The notes below the pieces were generated by a model. The model made no database searches and was not told where the DNA came from. It saw only the letters and a program-made list of their open reading frames with translations. DNA of 7,451 bases, taken from the NCBI GenBank assembly GCA_013361595.1, contig JABFXT010000044.1:1-7451 (forward strand), written 5' to 3'. Below, piece by piece: positions 1 through 6,229 of this stretch. Each line of letters begins with the position of its first letter. Within the stretch, counting starts at the first letter, position 1. The stretch comes from Nocardia sp. (GTDB lineage Bacteria; Actinomycetota; Actinomycetes; Mycobacteriales; Mycobacteriaceae). The translations under genes were made by a program, and so were the position numbers.

Positions 1-1
1 G

Positions 2-100
2 GCATCTATCCAGTTCCAGCACAGTCCACGCCACCCCGCGCTCTGGGTCCTCACCTACCGGAGGCAGCCGGTCAAGCCGAAGTATAAGGCAATTCTCTAA
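2..100 (+). CDS. Possible 3' end of an unidentified rightward gene (partial)
   Basis: The frame starting at base 2 is open from the left edge to a TAA at 98-100, giving 32 residues ending in PKYKAIL. About 25 of its 32 sense codons end in G or C, better than frame 1, which is only about half G/C-ending and stops at 85-87; frame 3 stays open well past this point. This is the only hint that a gene enters the window from the left. The fragment is too short to assign a family and I do not recognise it. It could be chance, especially since a leftward promoter can also be proposed over bases 81-109. The two readings compete. Confidence 0.22.
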   Translation, partial: ASIQFQHSPRHPALWVLTYRRQPVKPKYKAIL

Positions 101-110
101 TGATGAGAAT
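81..110 (-). promoter_or_regulatory. Possible leftward promoter with an embedded palindrome
   Basis: This is one of the few AT-rich patches in the window. Read on the minus strand it has TTCTCA (bases 109-104) and TATACT (bases 86-81) separated by 17 bp, a fair match to a -35/-10 pair (4/6 and 5/6). Bases 92-110 form an inverted repeat, ATTCTC and GAGAAT around a 7-base centre, overlapping the -35 element and spacer, where a repressor would bind. If real, it would drive a gene lying left of the window. No protein or experiment supports it; promoter calls by eye in actinomycetes are weak. Confidence 0.25.
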
Positions 111-144
111 GCGATTACCGTGTGGATGTCCCGAACAGCGCCGA

Positions 145-170
145 TCCGCAGGCTCGGCCGGCCCTTCGGA
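145..170 (-). terminator. Possible hairpin terminator after the methyltransferase gene
   Basis: An imperfect inverted repeat (TCCGCAGG at 145-152 and CCTTCGGA at 163-170, one mismatch, 10-base loop rich in G and C) lies 20-46 bases beyond the minus-strand stop codon at 191. Its position suits a terminator for that gene. There is no T-tract, which is common in high-GC actinomycetes, and such repeats also arise by chance in this composition. Confidence 0.28.
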
Positions 171-190
171 CCGACTTCACCGAGAGGTGC

Positions 191-1036
191 TCACCCTTTC
201 CGCCCTACCCCGCCCAGCAGCAGCCGTTCCTCGCGGGTCCGCGGCGAGCGCGCCGGGCCCGAGGGCCACCACTCGTCGACCGGCACCACACCCGGCTCGA
301 TCAGCTCGAGTTCACCGAAACAGGAGACGATCTCCGCCCGGCTCCGGAACCAGCCGGTTCCCAGCCCGTTCTCCAGGAAGCGCCGCTCCACCTCCCGGGC
401 CAGTTCGTGTTCGGGCGAAGCGTCCGCCGGATCCCAGTAGTGCGTGATCGCCACGAACGACCCGGGGCTCAGGACGCGTACGCAACGCGCCACGATCTCC
501 GCCGGATCCGCCGCGCTGTCGATGTGGTGCAGCACCGAACCCAGGATCACCGCCACCGGACGACTACGGTCCAGATAGCGCCACACCGGCGAATCCTCCG
601 CCAGCACCGCGGGATCGGTCAGGTCGCCCGGCAAGTACAGCGTGTCCTCGTTGGTCTCCAGCAGCACCCGCCCGTGTGCGACACACATCGGGTCGTTGTC
701 CAGATACACCACCCGCGACCACGGATTCACCAACTGCGCGATCTCATGTGTATTTCCGGTGGCGGGCAGTCCGGCTCCCGCGTCGAGGAACTGATCCACT
801 CCGACGATTCCCGCCAGATACCGCACCACCCGGCGTGACCAGGCCCGGGTGCGCCGGGAGACCTCGGTCATCCCGGGTGCCACCGCCAGCACCGCCTCGA
901 GCGCGCGACGATCCACTTCGAAGTTGTCTTTACCGCCCAGACTGGCGTCGTAGACCCGGGCGATACTGGCCCGGGAAGTATCGACTCCCGCTGGCGAACG
1001 GCCTACGGCGGGTGGGCGGAACGGCGTATCTGGCAT
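191..1036 (-). CDS. SAM-dependent methyltransferase, DUF574 family
   Basis: The 281-residue protein matches the actinobacterial S-adenosylmethionine-dependent methyltransferase family DUF574 (PF04672). The characteristic N-terminal segment is present as ARVYDASLGGKDNFEVDR (residues 26-43). The SAM-binding motif I is FLDAGAGLPATGNTHE (83-98), where relatives more often read FLDIGTGLPT. Motif II, VVYLDNDP (109-116), carries the acidic residues expected to hold the SAM ribose, and VAVILGSVLHHI (161-172) is the following strand. The substrate is unknown for most of this family, so the methyl acceptor cannot be named. The protein is probably cytosolic: no signal peptide or membrane segment is visible. 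The ATG at 1036 was chosen because similarity to the family begins soon after it and a purine-rich GAGAGAAG lies just upstream; the open frame runs 75 codons further with no family-like sequence. The gene is divergent from the P450, and a functional link is not evident. Confidence 0.88.
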   Translation of the reverse strand: MPDTPFRPPAVGRSPAGVDTSRASIARVYDASLGGKDNFEVDRRALEAVLAVAPGMTEVSRRTRAWSRRVVRYLAGIVGVDQFLDAGAGLPATGNTHEIAQLVNPWSRVVYLDNDPMCVAHGRVLLETNEDTLYLPGDLTDPAVLAEDSPVWRYLDRSRPVAVILGSVLHHIDSAADPAEIVARCVRVLSPGSFVAITHYWDPADASPEHELAREVERRFLENGLGTGWFRSRAEIVSCFGELELIEPGVVPVDEWWPSGPARSPRTREERLLLGGVGRKG

Positions 1037-1404
1037 CGGCTTCTCTCTATCCGGTTGTGGTGCGGCACGACATCGACAGGTGAGGCTCGACACATACGAC
1101 GACCACAGTGCGACGAATTCATCGCTCCGGGAACAGATTCGTCGACAAAGATCTCGAAACGATAATTTTTCGGGCCCGGCGCGCGGAATATTCTCGGCAC
1201 CCGCGCCACGCCGGCGGCCTTCACGAAAATCCGCTCGAACTGCCTCCCCGGCGAAGCGCACCCGGTGGCGGCGAGCTCGTCTCGATTCGCCGGAAGCAGC
1301 CGCCGGCGAAGGCCGCGCGCTCTAGAGTGTTCCTACCGGCGCGCGCTCGTCCTCGCGGCTGCACCGCGTGCGGTACCCATGGTTTGCCGAGCTCGGAGCC
1401 GCTC
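1037..1404. other. 368-bp divergent intergenic region, methyltransferase/P450
   Basis: This region must hold the promoters of both divergent genes. I see no convincing coding sequence, although several frames are open. An AT-rich stretch lies near 1161-1170, a small palindrome GAATATTC at 1186-1193, and a perfect 8-bp inverted repeat (TTCGCCGG at 1286-1293, CCGGCGAA at 1303-1310) with a 9-base centre. TAGAGT at 1323-1328 is a possible -10 element for the P450 gene, giving a leader of roughly 70 bases, but no good -35 lies at the right distance. The inverted repeat just upstream could be an operator. I looked for the steroid-regulator KstR pattern (TnnAACnnGTTnnA) and found no match here. Confidence 0.4.
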
Positions 1405-2679
1405 ATGAACCCTGCCGACAGCGCCCCGGCCACCGCCCGCCGCTTCCACCGGCTCGATATCTCCGAACCAGCGTTCTGGGCCCGGGATTTCCGGACCCGC
1501 GACGAAGTGTTCGCCCATCTGCGCGCCGAGCCCGGCCTCACCTGGCACGCTCCGGCCCCGGCGCTGTTCCCGCACGAGGAACCCGGGTTCTGGGCGGTGA
1601 CCCGGCATCGCGATATCGCCTACATCAGCCGCCACCCCGAACTGTTCACCTCGAGCCAGGGGATCAGTATGGATCCCATGCCGGTGGAGTTGCAGCGGCC
1701 GACCAGTTTCTTCCTCACCATGGATCCACCGCAGCACACCCGGTATCGCCGCCTCATCAGTTCGGCGTTCACCCCGAAACAGGTGCGGCGCATCGAGTCC
1801 CAGATCCGGGGGAACGCCGTCCAGATCGTGGACGAGTTCCTCCACGACCTGGAAACCGGCCGATCGATCGACCTGGTGGACAGTCTGTCCCGCAAGCTGC
1901 CAATGCGCACCGTCTCGGACATGATCGGTATCGACGGCGCCGATCGGGAGGCCGTCGCCTACGCCGCCGAGGCGATGTTCGGTTCCAGCGACGAAGAATA
2001 CGCGAGCCTCGAGGACCGGGCCACATTCTTCATGACCCAGTTCGGCATCCTGCACGGGGCCGGCACCGAACTCGCCGCGCGCCGGCGCCGCGAACCGCGC
2101 GACGACCTCATGTCCGCGATCGTCTCGGCCGAAGTGGACGGTCACCGGCTCAGCGACGAAGAGATCGGCGCCTTCATGGTGCTGCTCGCCTCGGCGGGCA
2201 ACGACACCACCAAACAGACCACCTCACACGGATTCAAGGCACTGGTCGATCATCCGGCACAGCGGGAATGGCTGCTCGAGGATTTCGATGCCCGAATAGG
2301 CGGCGCTGTCGAAGAATTCGTCCGGTGGGCGACACCGGTGCTCCATTTCGCCCGGCACGCGGTGGCCGATACCGAGGTCGCCGGAACACCGGTGCGCGCG
2401 GGCGAGAAACTGGTCCTGTTCTACTGTTCGGCCAACCGCGACGAATCCGCCCTGGACGCGCCCCATATCTTCGACCTCACCCGCGATCCGAACCCGCATT
2501 CGGGTTTCGGGGGCGGTGGGGCGCATTTCTGCCTGGGTGCCTGGCTGGCCCGGATGCAACTGCGCCTGCTGTTCCACGAACTGCTGACCCGGCTGCCCGA
2601 GGTGACGCTCGGCGAACCGGAATACGTGCACAGCGATTTCGTGCACGGCATCAAACGGATGCCGGTCCGCCGAGCCTGA
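1405..2679 (+). CDS. Cytochrome P450 (soluble bacterial type)
   Basis: The 424-residue protein is a full-length bacterial cytochrome P450, a haem monooxygenase that inserts one oxygen atom from O2 into a substrate using electrons from a ferredoxin and reductase. The C-helix region is MDPPQHTRYRRLIS. The I-helix oxygen-activation motif is AGNDTT (residues 264-269) with the acid-alcohol pair D267/T268. The K-helix ExxR is E304-R307. The haem loop is GFGGGGAHFCLG with the ligand at Cys376. The C-terminal GIKRMPVRR and the FGGGG haem loop recall the actinobacterial cluster that includes sterol- and lipid-hydroxylating CYP124/125-like enzymes, but I cannot assign a subfamily or substrate. There is no membrane anchor. 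The ATG at 1405 has GGAG at 1395-1398; the frame is open 99 codons upstream, but that extension shows no P450 sequence. No ferredoxin or reductase gene is adjacent, so partners are presumably encoded elsewhere. Confidence 0.95.
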   Translation: MNPADSAPATARRFHRLDISEPAFWARDFRTRDEVFAHLRAEPGLTWHAPAPALFPHEEPGFWAVTRHRDIAYISRHPELFTSSQGISMDPMPVELQRPTSFFLTMDPPQHTRYRRLISSAFTPKQVRRIESQIRGNAVQIVDEFLHDLETGRSIDLVDSLSRKLPMRTVSDMIGIDGADREAVAYAAEAMFGSSDEEYASLEDRATFFMTQFGILHGAGTELAARRRREPRDDLMSAIVSAEVDGHRLSDEEIGAFMVLLASAGNDTTKQTTSHGFKALVDHPAQREWLLEDFDARIGGAVEEFVRWATPVLHFARHAVADTEVAGTPVRAGEKLVLFYCSANRDESALDAPHIFDLTRDPNPHSGFGGGGAHFCLGAWLARMQLRLLFHELLTRLPEVTLGEPEYVHSDFVHGIKRMPVRRA

Positions 2680-3855
2680 TCAGACCTCGACCACCACGGC
2701 ACCGCCCTGCCCACCACCCGCGCACATGGCGGCCACCCCGATACCGCCGCCGCGGCGGCGCAATTCGTAGAGCAGGGTGGTGACCATCCGGGCTCCGGAC
2801 GCGGCGATCGGATGACCGAGACTGCACCCGCTCCCGGAGAAGTTGACCAGGTCCTCGTCCAGGCCGTATTCGCGGCAGGCGGCGATCGGCACCGAGGCGA
2901 ACGCCTCGTTGATCTCCCACAGCGCCACATCGCCGGGTTCCAGCCCGGCCCGCCGCAGCACCTTGCCGATCACCGCCACCGCTCCCAGACCGGTATCGCG
3001 CGGCGCGACCGCCGAGGTCGCCCAGGCCCGGACCGATCCCAATACGGTGAGCCCCTCGGTCGCGGCGAAGACGCCGTCGGTGACCACCACGGCGGCCGCG
3101 GCGTCGTTGATCCCGCTGCTGTTACCGGCGGTGATGGAGAAGCCCTCGATCTCCGGGTGCAGCACCGGCAATTTCGCGAGTCGTTCCGGTGTGGTGTCGC
3201 GGCGCGGGAATTCGTCCACCGCGAAGGCGGCGACCGTACCGTCGAGCAGGGTCACCTTCATCGGCACGATCTCGTCGACGAACTTCCCGGCATCGATGGC
3301 GGCGATCGCCCGCTGATGCGAACGCAACGCCCAGGCATCCATCTCGGCCCGGGTGATCCCCACCGCCTTCGCGGTATTCCAGCCGACCGTGATGGACATA
3401 TCCCCGGTCGGCGCGTCCGGAGTTTCGGGATGAATGGGCGGCATCCAGCCTTCGGCGAAGGTGAGTTCGGGGCCGGGCACCCGCCATTTCATGACCGGAT
3501 TCGTCGACAGCGACTGCACTCCACCGGCCACCACGACGCGTTCCATGCCGGACCCCACCTGGGCGGCGGCGTTCCCGAGCGCGGTCAGGCTACCGGCGCA
3601 GTGCCGGTTCACCGCCTGCCCGGGCACATTCTCCATCCCCGCGGCCACTGCCGCGTACCGCGCGATATCGCCACCGCCGTAATGGGATGCGGCGAAGATC
3701 ACATCGTCGACCAGTTCCGGCGGCACACCCGAGCGGCGGACCACCTCGGGCAGCACCGTGGTGGCCAGGACTTCGGTCGGGACATTGGTGAGCGTGCCTT
3801 TGAAGGATCGCCCGATCGCGGTCCGGGCCGCGCCGACGATTACCGGTGTTCCCAT
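2680..3855 (-). CDS. Thiolase family protein (acetyl-CoA acyltransferase)
   Basis: The 391-residue protein has the usual thiolase length and fold landmarks. Thiolases cleave 3-ketoacyl-CoA with CoA (degradation) or run the reverse condensation. The nucleophilic cysteine is Cys86 in VNRHCAGSLTAL. NEAF occurs at 316-319. The catalytic histidine is His348 in SLGHPIAASGAR, and the second catalytic cysteine is Cys378 in MCAGGGQGG. All catalytic residues are present, so activity is expected. Two signatures are atypical: Cys86 is followed by AGS rather than the usual A/S-S/T-G order, and the loop before His348 reads GSGCSLGHP instead of GGAIALGHP, placing an extra cysteine (Cys344) near the active site. 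This hints at specialised substrate use, but the substrate is not known. The ATG at 3855 is preceded by GGAGGCGGAGAAGT, a good ribosome site. The stop codon abuts that of the convergent P450. A role in beta-oxidation of a P450-oxidised substrate is plausible but inferred. Confidence 0.92.
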   Translation of the reverse strand: MGTPVIVGAARTAIGRSFKGTLTNVPTEVLATTVLPEVVRRSGVPPELVDDVIFAASHYGGGDIARYAAVAAGMENVPGQAVNRHCAGSLTALGNAAAQVGSGMERVVVAGGVQSLSTNPVMKWRVPGPELTFAEGWMPPIHPETPDAPTGDMSITVGWNTAKAVGITRAEMDAWALRSHQRAIAAIDAGKFVDEIVPMKVTLLDGTVAAFAVDEFPRRDTTPERLAKLPVLHPEIEGFSITAGNSSGINDAAAAVVVTDGVFAATEGLTVLGSVRAWATSAVAPRDTGLGAVAVIGKVLRRAGLEPGDVALWEINEAFASVPIAACREYGLDEDLVNFSGSGCSLGHPIAASGARMVTTLLYELRRRGGGIGVAAMCAGGGQGGAVVVEV

Positions 3856-4123
3856 ACTTCTCCGCCTCCGCTGGTCCGCCGGGGCGACCGCACAGCGGAA
3901 TTCACCACCGGCCCGTCACCTTTACTGTGTACACCGGACAGCGTGGCACAACGGCGACGGCATGGTGGCCGAACCGTACAGAATTCGCCCATCGTCGGAC
4001 TCTGCCCTGGTGGGCCACCGGGCACGAACCGCGATGGGGCATACACCACCCCCGATACCCGTCGCGTCGATCCCCGGGGACGTACGCTGTTCCCGATCGT
4101 TCCATGCGAAGAGAGGAATACCG
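3856..4123. other. 268-bp divergent intergenic region, thiolase/small protein
   Basis: This gap should carry the promoters for the thiolase (leftward) and the small-protein gene (rightward). It contains an 8-bp perfect palindrome GTGTACAC at 3927-3934 and a hairpin at 4003-4024 (nine base pairs with one bulged T and a 3-base loop). I could not identify a convincing -35/-10 pair in either direction. No tRNA or recognisable riboswitch was seen. Confidence 0.35.
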
Positions 4124-4270
4124 ATGAAAACCAGGCTCAACTGCCCGTGCGGCGAGCATCTCACCGGGGCGAACGAGGACGAACTGGTCGACATCGTGCG
4201 CAAACATCTCACCGAGAACCACCCCGGGCACGATTACAGCCGCGACGAGATCCTGTTCATCGCCTACTGA
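4124..4270 (+). CDS. 48-residue Cys/His-rich small protein, DUF1059-like
   Basis: A 48-residue acidic protein beginning MKTRLNCPCGEHLTG and ending ILFIAY. It has Cys7 and Cys9 in a CPCG knuckle and His28, His33 and His36 in a KHLTENHPGH stretch. A C-x-C...H-x4-H layout could bind a metal such as zinc. It recalls the small DUF1059 (PF06348) proteins annotated as predicted metal-binding, with a short Cys-containing strand followed by a helix carrying histidines. The family assignment is tentative and the function unknown. It is too short, and has the wrong cysteine spacing, to be a ferredoxin for the P450. The start is well supported: AGAGGA at 4112-4117 lies 6 bases before the ATG, and the family-like sequence starts at once. 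A strong hairpin follows its stop by 7 bases, so it is probably transcribed largely on its own. Confidence 0.75.
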   Translation: MKTRLNCPCGEHLTGANEDELVDIVRKHLTENHPGHDYSRDEILFIAY

Positions 4271-4277
4271 CCCACCG

Positions 4278-4301
4278 CACCGGCCCCGATCCGGGCCGGT
4301 G
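4278..4301 (+). terminator. Hairpin terminator after the small-protein gene
   Basis: A perfect 9-bp GC-rich stem (CACCGGCCC at 4278-4286, GGGCCGGTG at 4293-4301) with a 6-base loop begins 7 bases after the small-protein stop codon. No T-tract follows, as is usual for hairpin terminators in actinomycetes. The segment GATCCGGG occurs twice here (4288-4295 and 4301-4308). It probably separates the small gene from the CysQ-like gene, although partial read-through or an RNA-stability role is possible. Confidence 0.6.
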
Positions 4302-4394
4302 ATCCGGGATCGTTCGCGGTGACCGCGTGCCGAGCACGCCGATGGCACCGTGGTATATGGATCTGGGCGGCATCGCTGCCCGGGAAGGATCCAG

Positions 4395-5108
4395 ATGGAC
4401 GACCACATACTCGCCGCGACGCTGGCCGGCGAAGCCGGCGAACTACTGCTCGGCATCCGGGAACTCGGCGGCGCGGTCGGCGACCGGCGATCCGATGCCT
4501 TCCTGCTCGAGCGCCTGGCCCGGGAGCGGCCGGCAGACGCGGTGCTCTCGGAGGAATCACCTGACGACGGCGACCGCGTCGACCGGGCGCGGGTGTGGAT
4601 CGTCGACCCGCTCGACGGCACCCGGGAATACGGTGAACCGGCGCGCGACGACTGGGCGGTCCATGTCGCACTCGCGGTGGACGGTGCGCCCGTCGCGGGT
4701 GCGGTCGCACTCCCCGCCCAGGGTCTGGTGCTGCACACCGGACAACCCCCGGTACTCCCGCCGCCACCACCGGCCGGAACCGTACGGGTGGTGCTGTCGC
4801 GCAGCCGACCCTCGTTCGAGGTCCGCCGCCTCGTCGCCCGGCTCGGTGCGTCCGAGGTCCCCATGGGCTCGGCGGGCGCCAAGGCCATGGCGGTGGTCCG
4901 GGGAATCGCCGATATCTACGCCCATTCGGGTGGTCAGTACGAATGGGATTCGTGTGCACCGGTCGCGGTGGCGGCCGCCGCCGGTTTGCACGTCTCCCGT
5001 CTCGACGGCAGTCCGCTGGTCTACAACCGGCCCGACCCTTATCTCCCCGACCTGCTGATCTGCCGGCCGGAACTGGCCGAAGTCGCACTGAAGGCACTGT
5101 CGGAGTAA
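4395..5108 (+). CDS. cysQ: CysQ-like 3'(2'),5'-bisphosphate nucleotidase, inositol monophosphatase superfamily
   Basis: The 237-residue protein is a Mg2+-dependent phosphatase of the inositol monophosphatase/FBPase superfamily. The metal-binding signature is DPLDGT (residues 71-76), preceded by WIV; an upstream acidic pair is Glu53-Glu54 in VLSEES; the C-terminal site is WD (184-185) in the YEWDSCAPVAVAAAAG region, the place of the family's WD-x-A-P-x-x-hydrophobic motif. The segments TREYGE and RDDWAVHVAL fit the actinobacterial CysQ group, which hydrolyses 3'-phosphoadenosine 5'-phosphate to AMP, a by-product of sulfation and sulfate assimilation. Activity on inositol phosphates or fructose bisphosphate cannot be excluded from sequence. 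It is somewhat shorter than mycobacterial CysQ, but all metal-site motifs are present. The ATG at 4395 has AAGGA at 4385-4389; the 15-codon upstream extension lacks similarity. No other sulfur gene is nearby. Confidence 0.85.
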   Translation: MDDHILAATLAGEAGELLLGIRELGGAVGDRRSDAFLLERLARERPADAVLSEESPDDGDRVDRARVWIVDPLDGTREYGEPARDDWAVHVALAVDGAPVAGAVALPAQGLVLHTGQPPVLPPPPPAGTVRVVLSRSRPSFEVRRLVARLGASEVPMGSAGAKAMAVVRGIADIYAHSGGQYEWDSCAPVAVAAAAGLHVSRLDGSPLVYNRPDPYLPDLLICRPELAEVALKALSE

Positions 5109-5157
5109 CCCGGCCGCATCCGCGCGCCGGCACCGGCCACCGGCTCGGTCCGTGCGC

Positions 5158-5181
5158 ATCCGGCCCGGATCGGCACACAAT
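5158..5181 (+). promoter_or_regulatory. Possible SDR promoter with palindromic operator
   Basis: A perfect palindrome ATCCGG-C-CCGGAT occupies 5158-5170. CACAAT at 5176-5181 resembles a -10 element (TANNNT/TATAAT type) at a suitable distance (about 35 bases) from the GTG start at 5217. No clear -35 is present, so the palindrome sits where a regulator could block or aid RNA polymerase. The call rests on position and symmetry only. Confidence 0.3.
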
Positions 5182-5216
5182 GGTCGGATGTGTTCGCAAC
5201 GACAGGAGTACGCCAA

Positions 5217-6098
5217 GTGAGTGGTCGACTATCCGGCAGAGTAGCTTTCGTCACCGGCGCCGCGCGGGGCCAGGGACGGGCCCACGCGGTACGACTGGCG
5301 GCCGAGGGTGCCGACATCATCGCGGTGGACCTGTGCGGTCCGCTGCCGCCCGCGGTCCCCTACGACGCCGCGACATCCGCCGACCTCGACGAGACGGTCC
5401 GGCTGGTCGAGGAGACCGGGCGCAAGATCGTCGCCACCGCGGCCGACACCCGCGAGCTGCCGGCGCTGCGCGCCGTCGTCGACGAGGGTGTCGCCGCGTT
5501 CGGGCGGCTCGATGTCATCGTCGCCAATGCCGGGATCTGCATTCCGGAGCCGTGGGATGCCATCACCGAGGAGTCGTTCCGGGCGGTCCTCGACACCAAT
5601 GTGACCGGTACCTGGAATACGGTGACCGCCGGCGCGCACCAGATCATCGAAGGCGGGCGCGGCGGTTCGATCATCCTGATCAGTTCCGCCTCGGGCGTGG
5701 CGATGCAACCGTTCATGGTCCACTACACCGCCAGCAAGCACGCGGTCACCGGGATGGCCCGGGCGCTCGCCGCCGAACTGGGCAGGCATTCGATCCGCGT
5801 CAACAGCGTCGCGCCGGGTCCGGTCGCGACTCCGATGGGCTCCGGCGATATGGTCGGCGCGCTCGTGCGGGCCGCGCAGACCAATGAATTGCTGGGCCGG
5901 ATGAACACCCCGCTGCTACCGGAGGGGATCGCGCAGCCGGAGGACATCTCCGACGCGGTGTGCTGGCTGGCGAGCGATGAATCCCGGTTCGTCACGGCGA
6001 GCAGCATCTCGGTGGACCTGGGCGCGGCGCAGTACGGACCCACGCGATCACGGACCGCCGCGTACGCGCGGTTACCGGCGCGGGGCGCGCGACCGTGA
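5217..6098 (+). CDS. Mycofactocin-type SDR family oxidoreductase
   Basis: The 293-residue protein is a classical short-chain dehydrogenase/reductase. The nucleotide-binding motif is TGAARGQG (residues 13-20). Asp38 at the end of beta-2 (IIAVDLC) predicts NAD(H). ANAG is at 103-106. The catalytic set is Asn128, Ser157, Tyr170 and Lys174 (YTASK). The GAARGQGRAHAVRLA start and the inserted segment after beta-2 (about residues 41-75, with PYDAATSADLDETVRLVEE) match the mycofactocin-coupled SDR subfamily (TIGR03971), whose members are thought to keep NAD bound and pass electrons to mycofactocin. The substrate, an alcohol or ketone, is unknown. The GTG at 5217 is chosen because AGGAG (5204-5208) sits 8 bases upstream; an in-frame GTG at 5190 would place that site inside the gene. 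The last 25 or so residues are an Arg/Ala-rich tail beyond the normal SDR C-terminus, coinciding with inverted repeats in the DNA. The next gene encodes an NDMA-type alcohol dehydrogenase, supporting a shared cofactor system. Confidence 0.92.
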   Translation: MSGRLSGRVAFVTGAARGQGRAHAVRLAAEGADIIAVDLCGPLPPAVPYDAATSADLDETVRLVEETGRKIVATAADTRELPALRAVVDEGVAAFGRLDVIVANAGICIPEPWDAITEESFRAVLDTNVTGTWNTVTAGAHQIIEGGRGGSIILISSASGVAMQPFMVHYTASKHAVTGMARALAAELGRHSIRVNSVAPGPVATPMGSGDMVGALVRAAQTNELLGRMNTPLLPEGIAQPEDISDAVCWLASDESRFVTASSISVDLGAAQYGPTRSRTAAYARLPARGARP

Positions 6099-6103
6099 TC
6101 GCG
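6044..6103 (+). repeat. 11-bp inverted repeat spanning the SDR 3' end
   Basis: CGCGATCACGG (6044-6054) and CCGTGATCGCG (6093-6103) are perfect inverted copies separated by 38 bases; the right arm contains the SDR stop codon. The intervening sequence is itself self-complementary in part (CCGCG TACG CGCGG). The transcript could fold into a branched hairpin acting as terminator or 3' stabiliser. An 11-bp perfect repeat at this spacing is less likely to be chance than the shorter repeats in this window. Confidence 0.5.
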
Positions 6104-6130
6104 GGCGCGGGCGCGCGGGGAAAGCGCGAA

Positions 6131-6167
6131 GGAAATTCGATATAACACTTTCCGAGAACGCCATTAT
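6131..6167 (+). promoter_or_regulatory. Possible promoter region of the alcohol dehydrogenase gene
   Basis: The 131-bp gap after the SDR gene contains an AT-rich patch unlike its surroundings. TATAAC at 6141-6146 (5/6 to TATAAT) and CATTAT at 6162-6167 are possible -10 elements, neither with a good -35. GGAAA (6131-6135) and TTTCC (6149-6153) form a small inverted repeat around the first, a possible operator. This suggests the dehydrogenase can be transcribed separately from the SDR. Confidence 0.3.
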
Positions 6168-6229
6168 CAGGCAACCTGGGTACTGCCGTGACTCGACGCA
6201 CGACACCGCCACGACAGTTAGGGAAGCCG

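Noticed and set aside
156..163. GGCCGGCC palindrome in the left intergenic segment
   Set aside because: An 8-bp GC-only palindrome is expected by chance in this composition and has no further context.
122..838. A 238-codon plus-strand open frame opposite the methyltransferase gene
   Set aside because: It lies antisense to a recognisable DUF574 protein, is rich in R, H, Q and P, and has no motifs.
1037..1261. A 75-codon N-terminal extension of the methyltransferase
   Set aside because: The extension has no family similarity and crosses the divergent promoter region. The ATG at 1036 has a purine-rich site upstream.
1321..1335. KstR-like operator suspected from TCTAGAGTGTTCCTA upstream of the P450
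   Set aside because: Only the GTT half fits TnnAACnnGTTnnA; the AAC half and the outer A are missing.
1108..1404. A 99-codon in-frame N-terminal extension of the P450
   Set aside because: It shows no P450 similarity and would overlap the promoter region; the ATG at 1405 has a well-placed GGAG and gives the normal family length.
4124..4270. The small Cys-containing protein as a ferredoxin partner of the P450
   Set aside because: It has only two cysteines in a C-x-C arrangement, too few and wrongly spaced for a 3Fe-4S or 4Fe-4S ferredoxin.
2812..4302. A 496-codon plus-strand open frame opposite the thiolase gene
   Set aside because: The thiolase on the other strand has full family motifs. 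The long antisense frame is the usual result of high GC at third positions, and its product (rich in H, R, G and P) resembles no family I know.
5190..5216. Upstream GTG start for the SDR
   Set aside because: It would put the AGGAG ribosome site inside the coding sequence, and the SDR fold begins right after the GTG at 5217.
6188..6229. Upstream GTG start for the alcohol dehydrogenase
   Set aside because: No ribosome site precedes it, and family members begin at the MKxKGA sequence encoded from 6230, which has AGGGAA upstream.
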